NCBI GenBank assembly: GCA_003116995.1
Contig: BDSL01000025.1
Coordinates: 620,001-684,000, forward strand
DNA from: Yamagishiella unicocca
Lineage: Eukaryota; Chlorophyta; Chlorophyceae; Chlamydomonadales; Volvocaceae
DNA: 64,000 bases
Direction: 5' to 3'
Part shown: positions 48,974 to 62,400 of the stretch, piece after piece
Numbering within the stretch: position 1 is the stretch's first letter
Layout: every line of letters begins with the position of its first letter
Notes under the pieces: generated by a model
What the model was told of the DNA's origin: nothing
Database searches by the model: none
Seen by the model: only the letters and a program-made list of their open reading frames with translations
Translations under genes and position numbers: made by a program

Positions 48974-50824
48974 AACCTACACGAGGTCGCGACTGAGTCG
49001 GACTAACGAAGCGAGTTGCATCGTATCGTACTTCATATGATAGTTACTATGCCTCCCGTGTACTATACCGGTACTGAGGAAAGGCGGTACGTGAGGATAC
49101 GTGCTGGCCGGCCTATTAGGTGGGGCCTGGGGCGTTTGTTCTCACGGGTGGGTGGTGCCCTAGGCCGCCTGCGGGTTCCGTTGACACGCCAACAGGCGTA
49201 ATTGTAGGATTCGTGTTACGTTCGTGTTTAGCTGTGATACCGTCCCCAGCCCGTCGGTCCGGGCTGCTGGCTGGTCCCGCCAAGTTTCCGCCAGTGGGCC
49301 TTATGGTGTCTGGGTTGTTGTTTTAATCGGGGCTCCACCCTTTTGGGCGCGGTGGGGTTTCCTGATTTTCCCCTGCGCCGGTTGGGGCGTCTGTGCCTTA
49401 TGGGGCTCTCCTGTGCCCTTCAGGGCGTCTGCTGGGTTCAGCCCCGGCTCTCATATGGTGATGCCACGGACATGGGCCCCTCGTCTTGCCTTGGACTGCC
49501 TTGGATTCGCCCGGGCTTTAGCATACTGCAACATCTCATTACTAGAACGGCTCTGGCAGGGGCAGTTACTACTCACGTACACGCATCTGTGGTGTGTCCC
49601 GGCTGTGTACGGCTGTGTACGGGGAAGTTGTTCCTGGTTGCTAGCAAAAACTTGGCGCGGCGATCATCCTATGATTCGTCGACCGATACGTAAATTAGCA
49701 GGTTGGAACAATCTGTCCATATCTCTCCACCACAACACGAACCGACCCTCAGCGATAAGGCAAGCGGATGCCATGGGATGCGTTGAAGGCATTGGAGACG
49801 CGCGATGTGTGGAGCTGTGCGGAAATTGTAATGGAGGGAAAGCCACAGAGTCTGGAAGCTACGGGAAGAGGGAGGGGGCAATGCAGAAATTGTGAACTAG
49901 TCCTCTGGGTGATGGCTTGACGGGGCTGTGGGAGCAGGTGGGAGCGACGACACGGATGTCGTGTGAGGATAAGCAGGACTTGCCCCTTGCAACTCTGCTT
50001 TATCTTGTAGTAGCGCTAGCGGACGATGTCTGCGCCTCGGTGTAGATACGAACCCTAGGCCGGCCCGCTAAGTACCGGTAAGCCAAGTTTAAGCGACCAT
50101 GGACATTGGTAGACGCTTTCCCGCGCAGGAGGTGGCCTCGTCCAACGCGTTGTATGACATCCCAGTGTACCCAACTCGCATTGCTCACTTATTGTAACGA
50201 ACGTCACGCCTGCAGCTATTTCTTTGGTTGGCCAACGAACATTTGGAAAGTCGGCTCTCAGGACCACGCAAGGGTGCCTGATAATGACCAAGGACAATCC
50301 ACCTTGGTTACAAATTAATTTCTTAGGTGTAAACCGTTTGGAGATGAGACAGAAAAGCAGGCATTTACGTAATTTGCCAAGTGCGTTTCAGAGCCTTCCT
50401 CATAATGCAGCAACTGGTAACCGTTCCCATCGCCCGAACGGCTCCTTATTACATGTTCATGATTAGGAGGGCTGCGCAAGTGCTACCTTGTCTCGCTTGT
50501 GGATGTTTACCTTACTGCAAGCGGAGGACAGGAGGGATAGCTCTTTACCTGTATATTCATTGTCCAGGCACGAATCAAGCATATTGAGGTTGCGGATAAG
50601 TGTGGTCGATTCTTGTTGACTTGTGGACCTATGGTCAGGTGGGCCCAATATTTTGGTGGTGGCCCAGTACGCCCAGTATTACACACTGCGAAGAACAAGA
50701 TTAGCTACTCTTTCAGCCGATTGGCAACTTAAGAACAAGCTAATACCGTCGTGCAGCTCCTGCTGCCCCGGTAGTGCTTTTCAAGGCGTCGGCTTCAAGC
50801 CCGCCTCAAACCGCCACCTCAAGA
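48974..50824. other. Spacer upstream of typA
   Basis: No gene recognised. The right part should hold the typA promoter and 5' UTR. Confidence 0.4.
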
Positions 50825-53800
50825 ATGCAGGCCCTCAACGCCAAAATGGCCCAGCGCCAGGCGAGCCAGTCCACCAGGACCAACGCCGTCGTCAGGCCAG
50901 ATGTTCATGTGGCTCCTCGAAGCGTCGCTGCGTCGTCGCCGGCGGGTGAGGCATGTCCACGCAGTTGCCGATAGGATTTTGATGCTGCTGTCATGTGTAA
51001 ACGTCGCGCATTCGGCGTCCACAATTCCTTAGGAAGTTCTAGTCATAATTAGCATATCGTTTTGGGTTCGCCCTGACCAGAGCACCCGGTGCGTCGCCGC
51101 GTCGGCTGCTTTCTTTCCTACACGCCCTGCATTCACACAAGGGCTGAATTATACCAGGAACATCATGGGTTATGTAATACATGTTTTCCTTAACAGCGCA
51201 GCCAAATTGTTTGGGACTCTGTTCGTTGGATGCCACCCGTCCGCGTAGTTGTCCTGAGGACGCCCTCGCCCCTTGACAAAATTTTCAAAAACCTTGATAC
51301 GTGACATGGCGGTGACTCGGGAACTTGGAGCCTGCGAAGTCACCGCCCTCCTCAACCCTAGCTAACTCTCGCCACCGGCTACCCTCACCCCCCTCCCGCA
51401 GCTGCCTCCGTCGCCCCTCGGTCGGCCGCTACGCAGCGCACGGCCGTGCTCGGCGCCGCCCCCGCGCGCCCCCAGACCGTGTGCCGTACCGCCATCGTCG
51501 ATGGTAAGCTTTGGCACCGCACATCCCACCTGCCCGTCCTACCCTCCTCCCTCCTCCGACCCAACCAGCCTTACTGCAACCATACCCCAGCCCCAAATCA
51601 TGATTGGCCTCACCACGCGCCCTAACAGCCATACACTAAGGTCTTCGTCCACCCGAGTGAGGCCGTTAGCCTGCAGCTGCGATGCATGGCACCTCGCGCA
51701 TAAAAGAGACGTCTCTTTGGCCCATCGTTGGCGGGTTGTTTTGGAAAGTGGGTTGTAACAGCCTCTGCCAAATGGCCCTGTAGGACTCATCTTCGGGGGC
51801 ACTAGGGTTGGTTTGTGGTAGGTCCTTCGAGGGCATGTCCTTCAAGGGCAGGTCCTTCGCGGGCGGGTTCTCCGCACCCATCCGCCGACCACGACACGCT
51901 CGTCAGGGCACTGTGTGCTGTGGGCTGAGGCTTTTGCGCATAGAGCAACTGCCGAACAAAACCTTACAACAGACCGCTTCGCATCTAGCACGTCGGCGTG
52001 GGTCGGGGGAGTTGCAGCTTGGCCGCCTTTGCACTGGCAGGGTCTCGGAGAGAGGAGGTGGTTTCCTGGGCGATGCACTATTGTCGGCGGATTGACCGGC
52101 GCACTGTATGTCGCAAAGATGACGGGCTGGCGATGCGTGGCTCTGCCGCAGTTGTGATGCATGCTGTCGCGTCGCATTGGTGTAGAGCAGCAGGCGGGGA
52201 AAAGGCGTGCACTGACCTGCCGGTCTTCAGCGCGCACGTCTTCAGTTCTGTATCCCCACGTCCATCCGCCGCAATACCCTACGGGGAGCCTCCACTCACT
52301 CCTCCCCGCTCCGCTCCGCTCGCTCGCTCGTCCCCGCAGCTCCCGCCTCCGCCTCCGCCGAGCCCTCCAACGTGCGCGAGGACATCCGCAACATCGCCAT
52401 CATTGCCCACGTCGACCACGGCAAGACGACCCTGGTGGATGCCATGCTCAAGCAGTCCAAGGTGTTCCGCGAGAACCAGGTACACACGTGTAGAGGAGGG
52501 GGGGAAACTCGACGCGGGGATGTGGGGGCGACGTTGTCTGCGCCCGCCTTTTTTGGCCTTCGAAAGGAGGCGCATATGTGGTATGCGGTAGGCGGCTGGT
52601 GGTCTGAAGACAGGGATTCTTTCCCACGTCATGTCGCCGAGGGATCATCCCTGCTGAATTCCACTCCTGACTCTTCTTGTGCCGTCCGCTTCCAGGCCAC
52701 CACCGAGCGCATCATGGACTCCAATGACCTGGAGCGCGAGCGCGGTATCACCATTCTGGCCAAGAACACGGCCGTGCGCTACAAGGGCATCAAGGTGGGC
52801 AGCTCCGCTACAGCGCATTGCGCGCTATGCCCGCTGGGTATGGAAATGAATTGTCCGAGCAGCAGCAACTATCTTTTAGTAACCCGTGAACCCTTGCCCT
52901 ACCCTCGACCGCAGGTGAACATCATCGACACCCCCGGCCACGCCGACTTCGGTGGCGAGGTGGAGCGTGTGATCAACATGTGCGACGGTGAGTCACCTCG
53001 GCCAAAATAATCAACTTTGATTGAATTTTGTATTTGGTTTGGAATCAACTTATTATTTCGACGATCCCATCCCGCGCCTGGGAAGTGAACGGCGTCGCGT
53101 GTCGCGGCGGCGGCTTTGGACCCACCATCGCCACCCCAATTCCCATCCCCATCAGCCCCCGCGCGGTCCTCACGCTTGGCCCGTGTACCCACCTCCCCCG
53201 CCAGGTGTGCTGCTCCTCGTGGACAGCGTGGAGGGCCCTATGCCCCAGACCCGCTTCGTCCTGCGCAAGGCCCTGGAGCTGAGCAAGCGCGTCGTGGTGG
53301 TCGTCAACAAGATTGACCGCGCGGCGGCCCGCCCCGACTGGGTCATCGACTCGACCTTCGAGCTCTTCATGGACCTGGGCGCCAGCGACGAGCTGTGCGA
53401 GTTCCCCGTCGTATACGCCTCGGGTGGGTGGGTGGTGCTCCTTGCCTAGCGTGGGTGGTGCTCCGTGCTGGCGTCCGGCGGTTTGGGTACAGCGGGTACC
53501 TTGTTTAAGTAATGGCGGGCACGGGTACAGCGGGCTCGAGTTATGGGAATTTGGGATACTTGGGGGGTATTGTGGTGTGTCCAGTCAGGATGGCTTGCAC
53601 TGGAAACCGAGACCGGCCCATGGTGGGGTGGTGGGGGTGCTGTTCCAGGGTTGGAGGGACGATGGCAGGATCTTATGGCAGGTTGCCGTCCATTTTAGGG
53701 CAGTTCAAGTCCGCTTGCTGCTGGCTGAGCTACCGTACCACTACCTCATCAACACGCATCGGTGCATGGCCCATACAGGTGTGCAAGGCATCGCCGGCAT

Positions 53801-56800
53801 GACTCCCGACAGTCTGGCCGAGGACCTGCAGCCGCTGTTCGAGACCATCGTCAGGGAGGTACGACGCGCAGTACGGCAGAGATCCTGGCCATAAAGCGTT
53901 GCCCGTCGCGACCCCTATCGGCAGCTGCGCTGGCCGGACCGGGTGCAGCGCCCTGCTCGTGCTACGGTTCGACAGCGATCGCAGTACTGGCGATGCCTCC
54001 CCCGCGCCACGTCACTTGCTGACGCGGACTGCAATCTTCTAACCCCCCTCCCTGCCTGCCGTGTCACTGTCGTACCGCAGATCCGTCCGCCGACGGTTGC
54101 CCCCCTGGCGCCGCTGCAGCTGCTGTGCGCCAACATCGACTACGATGAGCACAAGGGCCGCATCGCCATCGGACGCGTCACCTCCGGCACCATCAAGCGC
54201 GGCCAGTCCATCTCGATTTGCTCCTCCCTGGAGCCCGGCAAGGTCCGCATTGCCAAGATCGCCGAGCTGTTTGTGTACGACAACTTCTCGCGCATCCCCG
54301 TGGACGAGGTGGAGGCTGGTGACATCTGCGCTCTGTCGGGCATTCCGGACATTAAGATCGGAGAGACCATCTGCCAGCGCGAGGCGCCCGTAGCGCTGCC
54401 TACCATCCAGGTGGGGGGGTACCCCTGAGGGTGCCGCACAACGGCGTAGAATGATGGGGGATGATGTGGGCTGATGGGGGCTGGCAAGGGATTATGGGGC
54501 CTGATAGAAGGCTGATGAAAGATGATGGGGGCTGATGAGAGATGATGGGGGATGATGGAGGCTGACAAGGGATGATGGGGGCTGATGGGGCCTGAGACGA
54601 AACCCGTGGTTCACACTTGGCTGGCTGATGAGGGCGGGGGACTTGAGACGGGTGCCGTCCTGTGGCGCACTGGGTTCCCGGTCCAGCCAACAACTAGCGC
54701 TTTCCCACCCGCATCCCGTTACGTGACTCCGCTTTCGCGGTCCCAACGCAACGCATACTGACAACAACCTGTCACACCGCGCCCCGTTCCTTGAACCGTG
54801 TTTCAGGTCGAGGACCCCACCGTGTCCATGACCTTCAAGATCAACACCTCACCCTTCGCGGGCAAGGAGGGCAAGTTCGTGACGTCGCGTAACGTGAAGG
54901 ACCGCCTGGATCGCGAGCTGGAGCGCAACCTGGCCATGCGGTGGGTGCGGGGTGGCCTGGAGGGAAGGGGGGTTACAATAATAGACCCGGGAGGGGAGGG
55001 AAGGGGGGGGGGGGCGGGCGTGGCGAGAAGATTCAGGCGTTAAGACCTGCGGCTGGCGGCGAGAAAAAAGGGTCGGCGCTGGCAGCACCGTTTGCGCGAG
55101 ACGAAGAGCAGTGGCGCGGAATATTGTTACTCCCGATCCAGCATGCACGTCCCACCAGAGCGGCCTTTGCGTGGTCCGTGTCCGCAAGCATGGCAACTAG
55201 GCTCGTTCCCTTCTGACGCCTACGCCAACCCTATACTGTAAAACCATCCGTGCAGCGTGGAGCCCGGCGAGACCTCGGACTCGTTCGTGGTGTCTGGCCG
55301 CGGCACCCTGCACCTGGGTATCCTCATTGAGAACATGAGGCGCGAGGGCTACGAGTTCGAGATTGGCCCGCCAAAGGTGAGGGCGCGCAGCGGCGCAAGA
55401 TCCTGGCGCCGTATTTATGTAAATTAAACTGGACGCCTAGCACCCGACCGATGTAACCTAGCACCCGACCGATGTGACTTAATGCCCGACTGTTGTAACA
55501 TAATGCGGTGCTACCTAGCTCGTTAACCTCGGGGTCCTGCTCGTTTTCCCGAAGCTTCCGCCACCCCAGTGTGTGTGGCCGCCAACGCCCCCTTGTCCCC
55601 CGGCTCTTCCTCCCCTGCAACCAGGTCATCACTCGCGAGGTGAACGGCAAGAACTGCGAGCCGTTCGAGGAGGCCATTGTCGATGTGAGTACGACACAGT
55701 GAACAGGCGGGCTAGGACGTTGCTGAGTGCCGCAGGGGCTGACGCGGGGCGGGCTATCAGCTACCAGCACCGGTAGCAGGAGACAATTCGCAGGCATATC
55801 GCATGCGCATAAGTACTCTTGTTCCCTCTGATAAGGTTGATTGTAACGCTGCAGGGTAACGCTATTAATATGCGACGTCCCCTGCTTCCTCCCCCCTGCT
55901 TCCTCCCCCCTCCTTCCAGGTGCCTGAGGCGTACGTGGGCGCCGTTGTGGAGCTGTTCGCGCAGCGCAAGGGCGAGATGGTGGACCTCATCCCGTCCATC
56001 CAGGTCAGCAGTGCGGTCCACACGGAGACCAGGGGCTTTAGGGTTTAGGTTTGTGCATCCCACCGGGCACCTCGACCACCTGCAGAGCCACCGTGGGCGC
56101 CGCAGCCGGCAGCACGACGTGGGCGCACGACGGAGCCCCACGATGTGGGCACACCGGGACCGCCGAGCGCTCTGCGCACTCGGGACGTGAGGCCCCCCCA
56201 GTCCGCCACCACCACCACCACTACCTGCTACCAGCTACGTTTCATTGCTTGTGGCACACTCGGGATCTGAAGTTGTTTTCCGTGCCGTGCGTGCATACCC
56301 CAGGGCGCTTCCCGTGTCAAGTTCCGGATTGCCACTCGCGGTCTGCTGGGCCTCAAGAACGCGCTGCTGACGGCCACCCGCGGTCTGGGCGTCATGAACA
56401 CCCTGTTCCTGGAGTGAGTCGCGCGCCCAGGGGGGGTTACATAAAATAACCGACCGCACCCCGCGCCCACGGGGGGGGTGCGGGCGGGGGCGGAGCTGAG
56501 GGTGACAGTACTGGTGCTGAGCACCCCGGTGTGGGTGGGGTGTGCTGAGGGTGGCTTTAAGCGCGGGTGTGAAGGACTCGTGCCAGGGACGGGCGGACAG
56601 AAGTTCAGGATCGCGAAAAAGGGGCGCAGAGCTCCGCCTCCCGTGCGGTTCACAGTCTACGCTGGCAGCCCCTTGAAGCCGCCGCCCTTGGCCAAATCCC
56701 TAGTTTTTTTTATTCGGCTTGATTCCATGTTGCGAGGCACTTGTACACACATTCTTACGGCGTACTCCTCCTGCCCGCCTTCAGGTACGCGCCGGTTGCC

Positions 56801-57994
56801 GGTGAGATCCTGATGCGCGAGAACGGCTCCCTGGTCGCCCACGAGACCGGCCAGGTGAGCAGTGCGCCTTTAGCGATGCGGCGATATGAAGGGTTGGGAG
56901 GGATGCGCGGCAGGGACGGGACGGAGCTATGGAACCGGAACCGTGTAGTTGCAAACCGCGGGCGGCTACATGGGGTTGAAACAAAGGGATTGAAACATAG
57001 TTAGGGCCTGGCTCGCTCGCGGAAGCAGGTTGTTGCGGCCCGTCTTACCACGTGTCTCCTGATGCCTGTTTTTTTCCGGCGCCCAGGTGACCGCCTATGC
57101 TCTGGAGAGCGCCCAGGAGCGCGGCCTGATGTTCGTGCGCCCTGGTGACGCAGTCTACGAGGGCCAGGTGCGTCGCTCCGTTGGCCCGCAGAGCAATGCG
57201 AGCTTGGCGAGCAATGCGAGCTTGGCGAGCAACGGTCTGCTTCTTGCGTGTTGGCGTTGACGTGTCCTCGCGCTTCCTAACGCATTTCGGTGCCTCCCAG
57301 CAATTGGCGTAGAGCGCTTTCTGGGATCCGTCGGACCTATCAACAACCATGCCCCCCTCGCCGCCGCTCCTCCAGTGCATCGGCATGCACTCCAAGGCGG
57401 GCGACCTCAAGGTGAACGTCTGCAAGACCAAGCAGCTAACCAACATGCGCGCGGCCGGGAAGGACATCAAGGTGGGTCGGGGGGAGGCGACGTTGGTGTG
57501 GGAGATGAGCAAGGCAACGGGCAACAACGCAGGACGAAGAATCCGATGGGATCAATCGCGACGTGAAACTGTGGGGTTGGTGCTCACCCATTGCGCGCCC
57601 CCCGGTCGTACCGCAGGTGGGCCTGGACGAGCCGCGAACCATGGGCCTGGATGACTCGCTCGAGTACATCAATGACGACGAGCAGGTCGAGGTGAGCTTA
57701 AGGGGAGGGCGTCGAGTGACTGTGGCTGCGACCGGCGGCGTCCTTGGGGGAGGAAGACGTGTCTTTGGGGGCTGCAGGCGCTGCACCCGTGTCGGTCTGG
57801 CATGTGTCAACCAGCTCATCGCGGCACTGTACGTGGCGTTGCCCAAACCGAATATCGTTTGGCACGATGTGCACCGATATGCACTGACCACCATCATCCC
57901 ACGCTGCCGTCGCTCCCGCCAGGTAACGCCCAAGAGTGTTCGCATCCGCAAGGACCCGTTCGCCGCCAACAAGGGCCGCAAGGGCGGCAAGTAG
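50825..57994 (+). CDS. TYPA: Plastid TypA/BipA translational GTPase
   Basis: Ribosome-binding GTPase of the EF-G-like family, needed under stress in bacteria and plastids. Eighteen exons: 50825-50945, 51402-51503, 52340-52479, 52696-52794, 52915-52987, 53205-53423, 53779-53858, 54081-54410, 54807-54940, 55256-55376, 55625-55684, 55920-56003, 56304-56413, 56785-56854, 57087-57167, 57376-57471, 57617-57691, 57923-57994. Phases agree throughout; 688 residues. Exons 1-2 form a transit peptide ([20 protein letters not shown]). GTPase motifs: [41 protein letters not shown] and YASG. C-terminal TypA blocks include [45 protein letters not shown] at the end, and NMRAAGKD. All domains are present and nothing looks broken. 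Confidence 0.97.
54460..54595 (+). repeat. GATGATGGGGGCTGAT minisatellite in typA intron 8
   Basis: Imperfect copies of GATGATGGGGGCTGAT, G-rich on the sense strand, about 50 bp after the donor at 54411. Confidence 0.85.
55430..55502 (+). repeat. About 22-bp repeat in typA intron 10
   Basis: Three copies of CTAGCACCCGACCGATGTAA with changes. Two contain TGTAA. Confidence 0.85.
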
Positions 57995-59455
57995 ACGGGC
58001 AGCTGCAGGCCCGCGGCCGGGCGCCCTGCCTGATTGGCGGTGATTCTTGTCGTATTAGTCGTACTCTTGTTTGTGCGGATCTGTGTCCGTGTACTCGACA
58101 CTGTGTCTAGGATCCTCGTGGTGTTTTGATGTTCAGGTGGGTACTCGGTTCTTGTTGGGGCGTTGGTCTGGGGTCCTTGCTTGCTGGTAGGGTTATGTCG
58201 GCGTCGATGGGGGTACACATGAATGCCCTGGAGTCGGTCCATATACATGTAGCGTTCCACTGCAAGGTGGCTATGATGGTTGAGGATGCTGGGCTTGCTT
58301 CGCCCCATCAATTTTCCTGCACTTGACAAGTTTCAAGAAGCAAATCGGAGAGGCAAGTTATTACAGCAACAGTAGGTGTTATGAGAGCGATATTGTGAGA
58401 GGAGAGGGGGAATGGACGATCGGTCTGATCGCGATTGATTGACCACGCATGCTGCTTTTGCCGCCGTGTGAGCGCTCGTTGTGAGTTACCGTTTACCGTT
58501 ATCGTGGATGCTCTGAGCACCACCATTCTAGATTGTGGGCGAGTTGTCCTGCTGTTAGGCAAATGCCGCAGCAGATGACCATGATGCCGCCCCGCATCTG
58601 TTGGCGATGGAGCGAGGTGGTTAGCTCCTGCCGTGAGTCTGTTGCCGCTCGCGGATAAGCTGCGCTGCCGCCGTCCTCCGCCACCCTTCGTCCCCTGGGC
58701 ACTGTCCCAGTAAGAGTAATCGTTACAGTGGGCTCCAGTGTAAGGAAAGCTGCTCTCATCCAAGGTATATCCCCATATTGTGTTAGCGAAGCAGGGCACT
58801 GTCAGGCAGACACGGATTTGGGTTGGATGCGCAGGGCCGGGCCATATTTTTTAGGCCCGCATCGCACACATGCGCTATAAACATGCCTCCTGCCGCTCTG
58901 ACGACAATTCAGACAGCAGTGAAATGTGCGGTTTACACGCGGTCATGAACTACCGACATGGCAAATGAGGCATTCAGTGGTAGCACAAGAATAACTAGCA
59001 ACAGTTGATGGCTGGCGGATATTGAAAAGAAAGCGAATGCTTCCTCCGACTTGGTAGGAGCTTAAGGAGTCCCTGGATCGGAAATTACGTCTCCGACACC
59101 TAACGATTTACACACATGGCAAATGATTATACTTTGCAGATTTAACCGTGTGCATAGCGTTTGGCTTTCCACGCGCATGTGTGGGTTCCGCATGCAAGCA
59201 TAGGCCAACCCCCAACCGGCCGTGCCGTGTCGCCTGAAGGTGCTTGCCGGTACATACCCGAACTGCGCGGTTACCAAGTGTCTCTATACAATTGCAACCT
59301 TTCTAAGCTGGGAGACAAGCATCGGAATTTCGTGGGTGCGAGCAATTTGTGGAACTTTCGATTGCTCGCTTTTTATTCTGCGAAATCACGTAGATTATAT
59401 GATCTGAATTGGATCGTGCAGATTGCTGGTGCACTGACTTCCTACAAGTAGGCAA
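57995..59455. other. Spacer between typA and the ABC-F gene
   Basis: Tandem genes in the same direction. At 58714-58737 there is a solitary copy of the TIR tip (GTAATCGTTACAGTGGGCTC). It is followed by TGTAA at 58739-58743, the first such motif after the typA stop, so a transposon tip may provide the typA polyadenylation signal. No other exon seen. The right end must contain the ABC-F promoter. Confidence 0.45.
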
Positions 59456-62400
59456 ATGCTGGCGCCGTCCGTGAGGTCCGGCCGTATGGCCTGGAAGTCC
59501 GGGCCTTGCGCACGGCCTTTGATCGCCGGTCGTCGCCTGTGTGTGGACATCCATGCTGCCAAGAAGAAGACCGGGCCCAAGACCGCAGGTACGGTATGCA
59601 TGCATAGCGACTCCCTGGAAGGGCGCCATCGCCGTGCAAAGTTAGGTTTAGGCTGAACAATTGTTAGAACGCCTGGCATGCGGGCGCTTCTCCCAAATGG
59701 TGCAGCTGGGTTCGGAACCGCAACCGCCTCACATGGGCAACTGTTTGGGACGGAGCCGCCCGCGTGGACATGGAGGAGTGTCCGTCCTGGCTGGCTGGCT
59801 AGTTAAGATCCAGGGAAGGCCACCTGGGACCGTACACCTTATTCCTGGCGGGTTGAGCGTGGTGGTAGAGATGTTCCCCCTCCCTCGCCCCATGGGCTCC
59901 GTCGTACAGCCCCGCCCTCTACCGGACCGGCCCGCGGCGGCGGTGGTGGCAGCGGCGGTGGCGGCGGTGGCGGTGGCGGCTCCGCAACCAAGTACAAGAG
60001 CCCGGGCGACGTCCGTCAGGTGCGGTTACGTTGCCGTACACCGCACCCGTACGGCATGGGACACAACACGTGCTCGCAGACCGCTCCTCAATCGCCCCTC
60101 CAGTGCGGATGCGTGGATGCTCAGCGCTGCTCCCGGCGGGCGGCTGCTGCTGCTGCAGACGCGGGGTGCATGGAGCCCCGGGCTCACCAAAACTCTATAT
60201 GTACTCCGTACCAGCGGGGACAGCTGAGTTCCCGGCGGGTTCCCGGCGGGCCCACCGGTGTGTGTATTGTTGCTGTGCGGACAGCAGCAGGGGGGCACCC
60301 GCCATCCTGCCGTCCGGTGGCCTGTCCGCGCACCCCACACGTGCTGCACGGGCCTGAAACCCATGTGTCGCCCTCCCCGCTCCCCTGGCCTCACTCCCCC
60401 GTCCCCTCCCCGCTCCCCTGCCCTCACTCCCCCGTGCCCTCCCTTTTCTCCCACCGCTGCCCCTGCGCCGCCTGCTGCTGGTCCAGGGAGGTGCCTACAA
60501 GGAAGAGACACGCAAAATCATCCTATCTTTGGAGCGCGTGCGCAAGGTGCGGCGGCGGCATGGTGGTGGTGCACGGGGGGGGGGGGCTGGCAACAGGTCG
60601 CTAGGGGTTGGGGGTGGTGCGGAAACCCGTGTGCGTGACATAAGAGGGGGGGAACCTAGGCAAGGGGTTGGGGGGCCAGGAGCAGTGAGCGAGAACCAGC
60701 ACCCGCACCCGCACCCTGTTGCAACAGCAATGCCTACCTACCTTCTTGTCTCATCCCAAACCATCCAAAACCCATCCCAAACCCAATCCCAAACCCATCC
60801 ATGCCCCCCCCCCCACGTGGTGCCCCCAGGTGGCACCAGGCGGCAAGGAGCTGCTCAAGGGCGTCAGCCTGGGCATGTACCTGGGAGCGAAGATTGGCGT
60901 GCTGGGAGCCAACGGAGCCGGTGAGCGTGTGTGTGGCGGTTGGGGGTTGCCGTTGAGGTTCCGGTTGCGATTGTGAGGATCGGGTCCGGCTGTCGACGGC
61001 GAACGAGAGGGCGTCAAGGCTTTGGGTTTTTTTGTCAATCCAGGCAACCGACAGGGGTCGCTCAGGGCACGGGGGGTCCTCGCGACTGTGCTGATGACGA
61101 AACAGAGGAGAGAGGCGATGAGGGCACGAAGAGAAGACTGGCTCTCTGCGGAGCCGTATGCTTTTAGGGTTGTGCAGCCGCACTCTCTGCGGAGCCGTAT
61201 GCGTTCAGGGTTGTGCAGCCGTGCGGCTAACGTATAGTAACACCTCGTCTGCTGCGCGGAGCTAACGGTACCTCGTAGGTCGATGACGCACTGCTGGTTC
61301 GCGCATGGCCGATGGGCGCCCACCTCCCCTGCCCCCTCACCATTCCCCACCACCCCACGTTTCTGCAGTTCGCATTTATCTTTCTCCTGTTCTCCTGTTC
61401 ACAGGTTTCCCCTCCTCAACCCCACTCTGACTCCCGCCCCAACCTTCCTTGCGTCCTACCTACCGCGTGGGCGAGTGAGCAGGCAAGTCCACCCTGATGA
61501 AGATCCTGGCGGGAGTAGATACCTCGCTGGCTGACGGCCGCATCGTCACCGCCCCGGGCATCAGGATAGGATACCTGGCGCAGGAGCCCGAGCTAAACGA
61601 CGGTACGGCGCCGCCGGCGCTCCAGGGGAGGGGTTGAGCCTGAAAGCGAAGTTCACTCCCCCCCCTGCGTCGAGCCTGTCCCTTTCTTTGGGTAATTACG
61701 CACCGACAGCAACGCGGCTTTGGGCTCCGGATCCGATGATGACGTCCGCACCCATCAACGCCCGTCGACGTGCACGCTGGGCCATGGCAAAATCACGTTT
61801 CCCGTCTCTCCATTACCCCTATCCCTCCGTGAAGATGTACCCGTCGCCAAGCTTTGGCCAGCAACCAGCACGGCATGCCCAACTGATCATTCTTTAGCTT
61901 TCGTGGACCCTTTCCCCCAACCGCGACCACCACACCCCAGGCGAGACGGTGCTGTCAAACATCGAGCCAGGACTCGCCGCGGTCCGCAGCAAGCTGGCGC
62001 AGTACGAGGAGCTCAGCCTCAAGGTACGACAGAGAGGGTGTATGTACGACAGCCATGGCGGGAGCGCGGCGGGCGGAGGGGGAGGTCCGCAGCAGCCGCG
62101 TTGGGTCATTCAATCCAAAGATCCAAACGTCAAATCCGATCCGAGATCCATTTCCCATCTGTCATCGCCCTCCCTGGAGCCATTCCTTCAGCAACTGCTT
62201 CCTGATTACGCGTCGCCGTCGCCCTCGTCGTCGTCGTTACCGGTGGTGGCGCCCGCCGCCGTCCGTACTGCTGCATGTGACCTCCACCGCTGGCTGACTC
62301 TTTGCCTTCAACATCCCCCCCCCACTCCCCCCCCACACCCCCGCGCCTCCCTCCTCAGATGGGCGAGCCGGGTGCCAACCTGGACTCCCTGTCGAACAAG

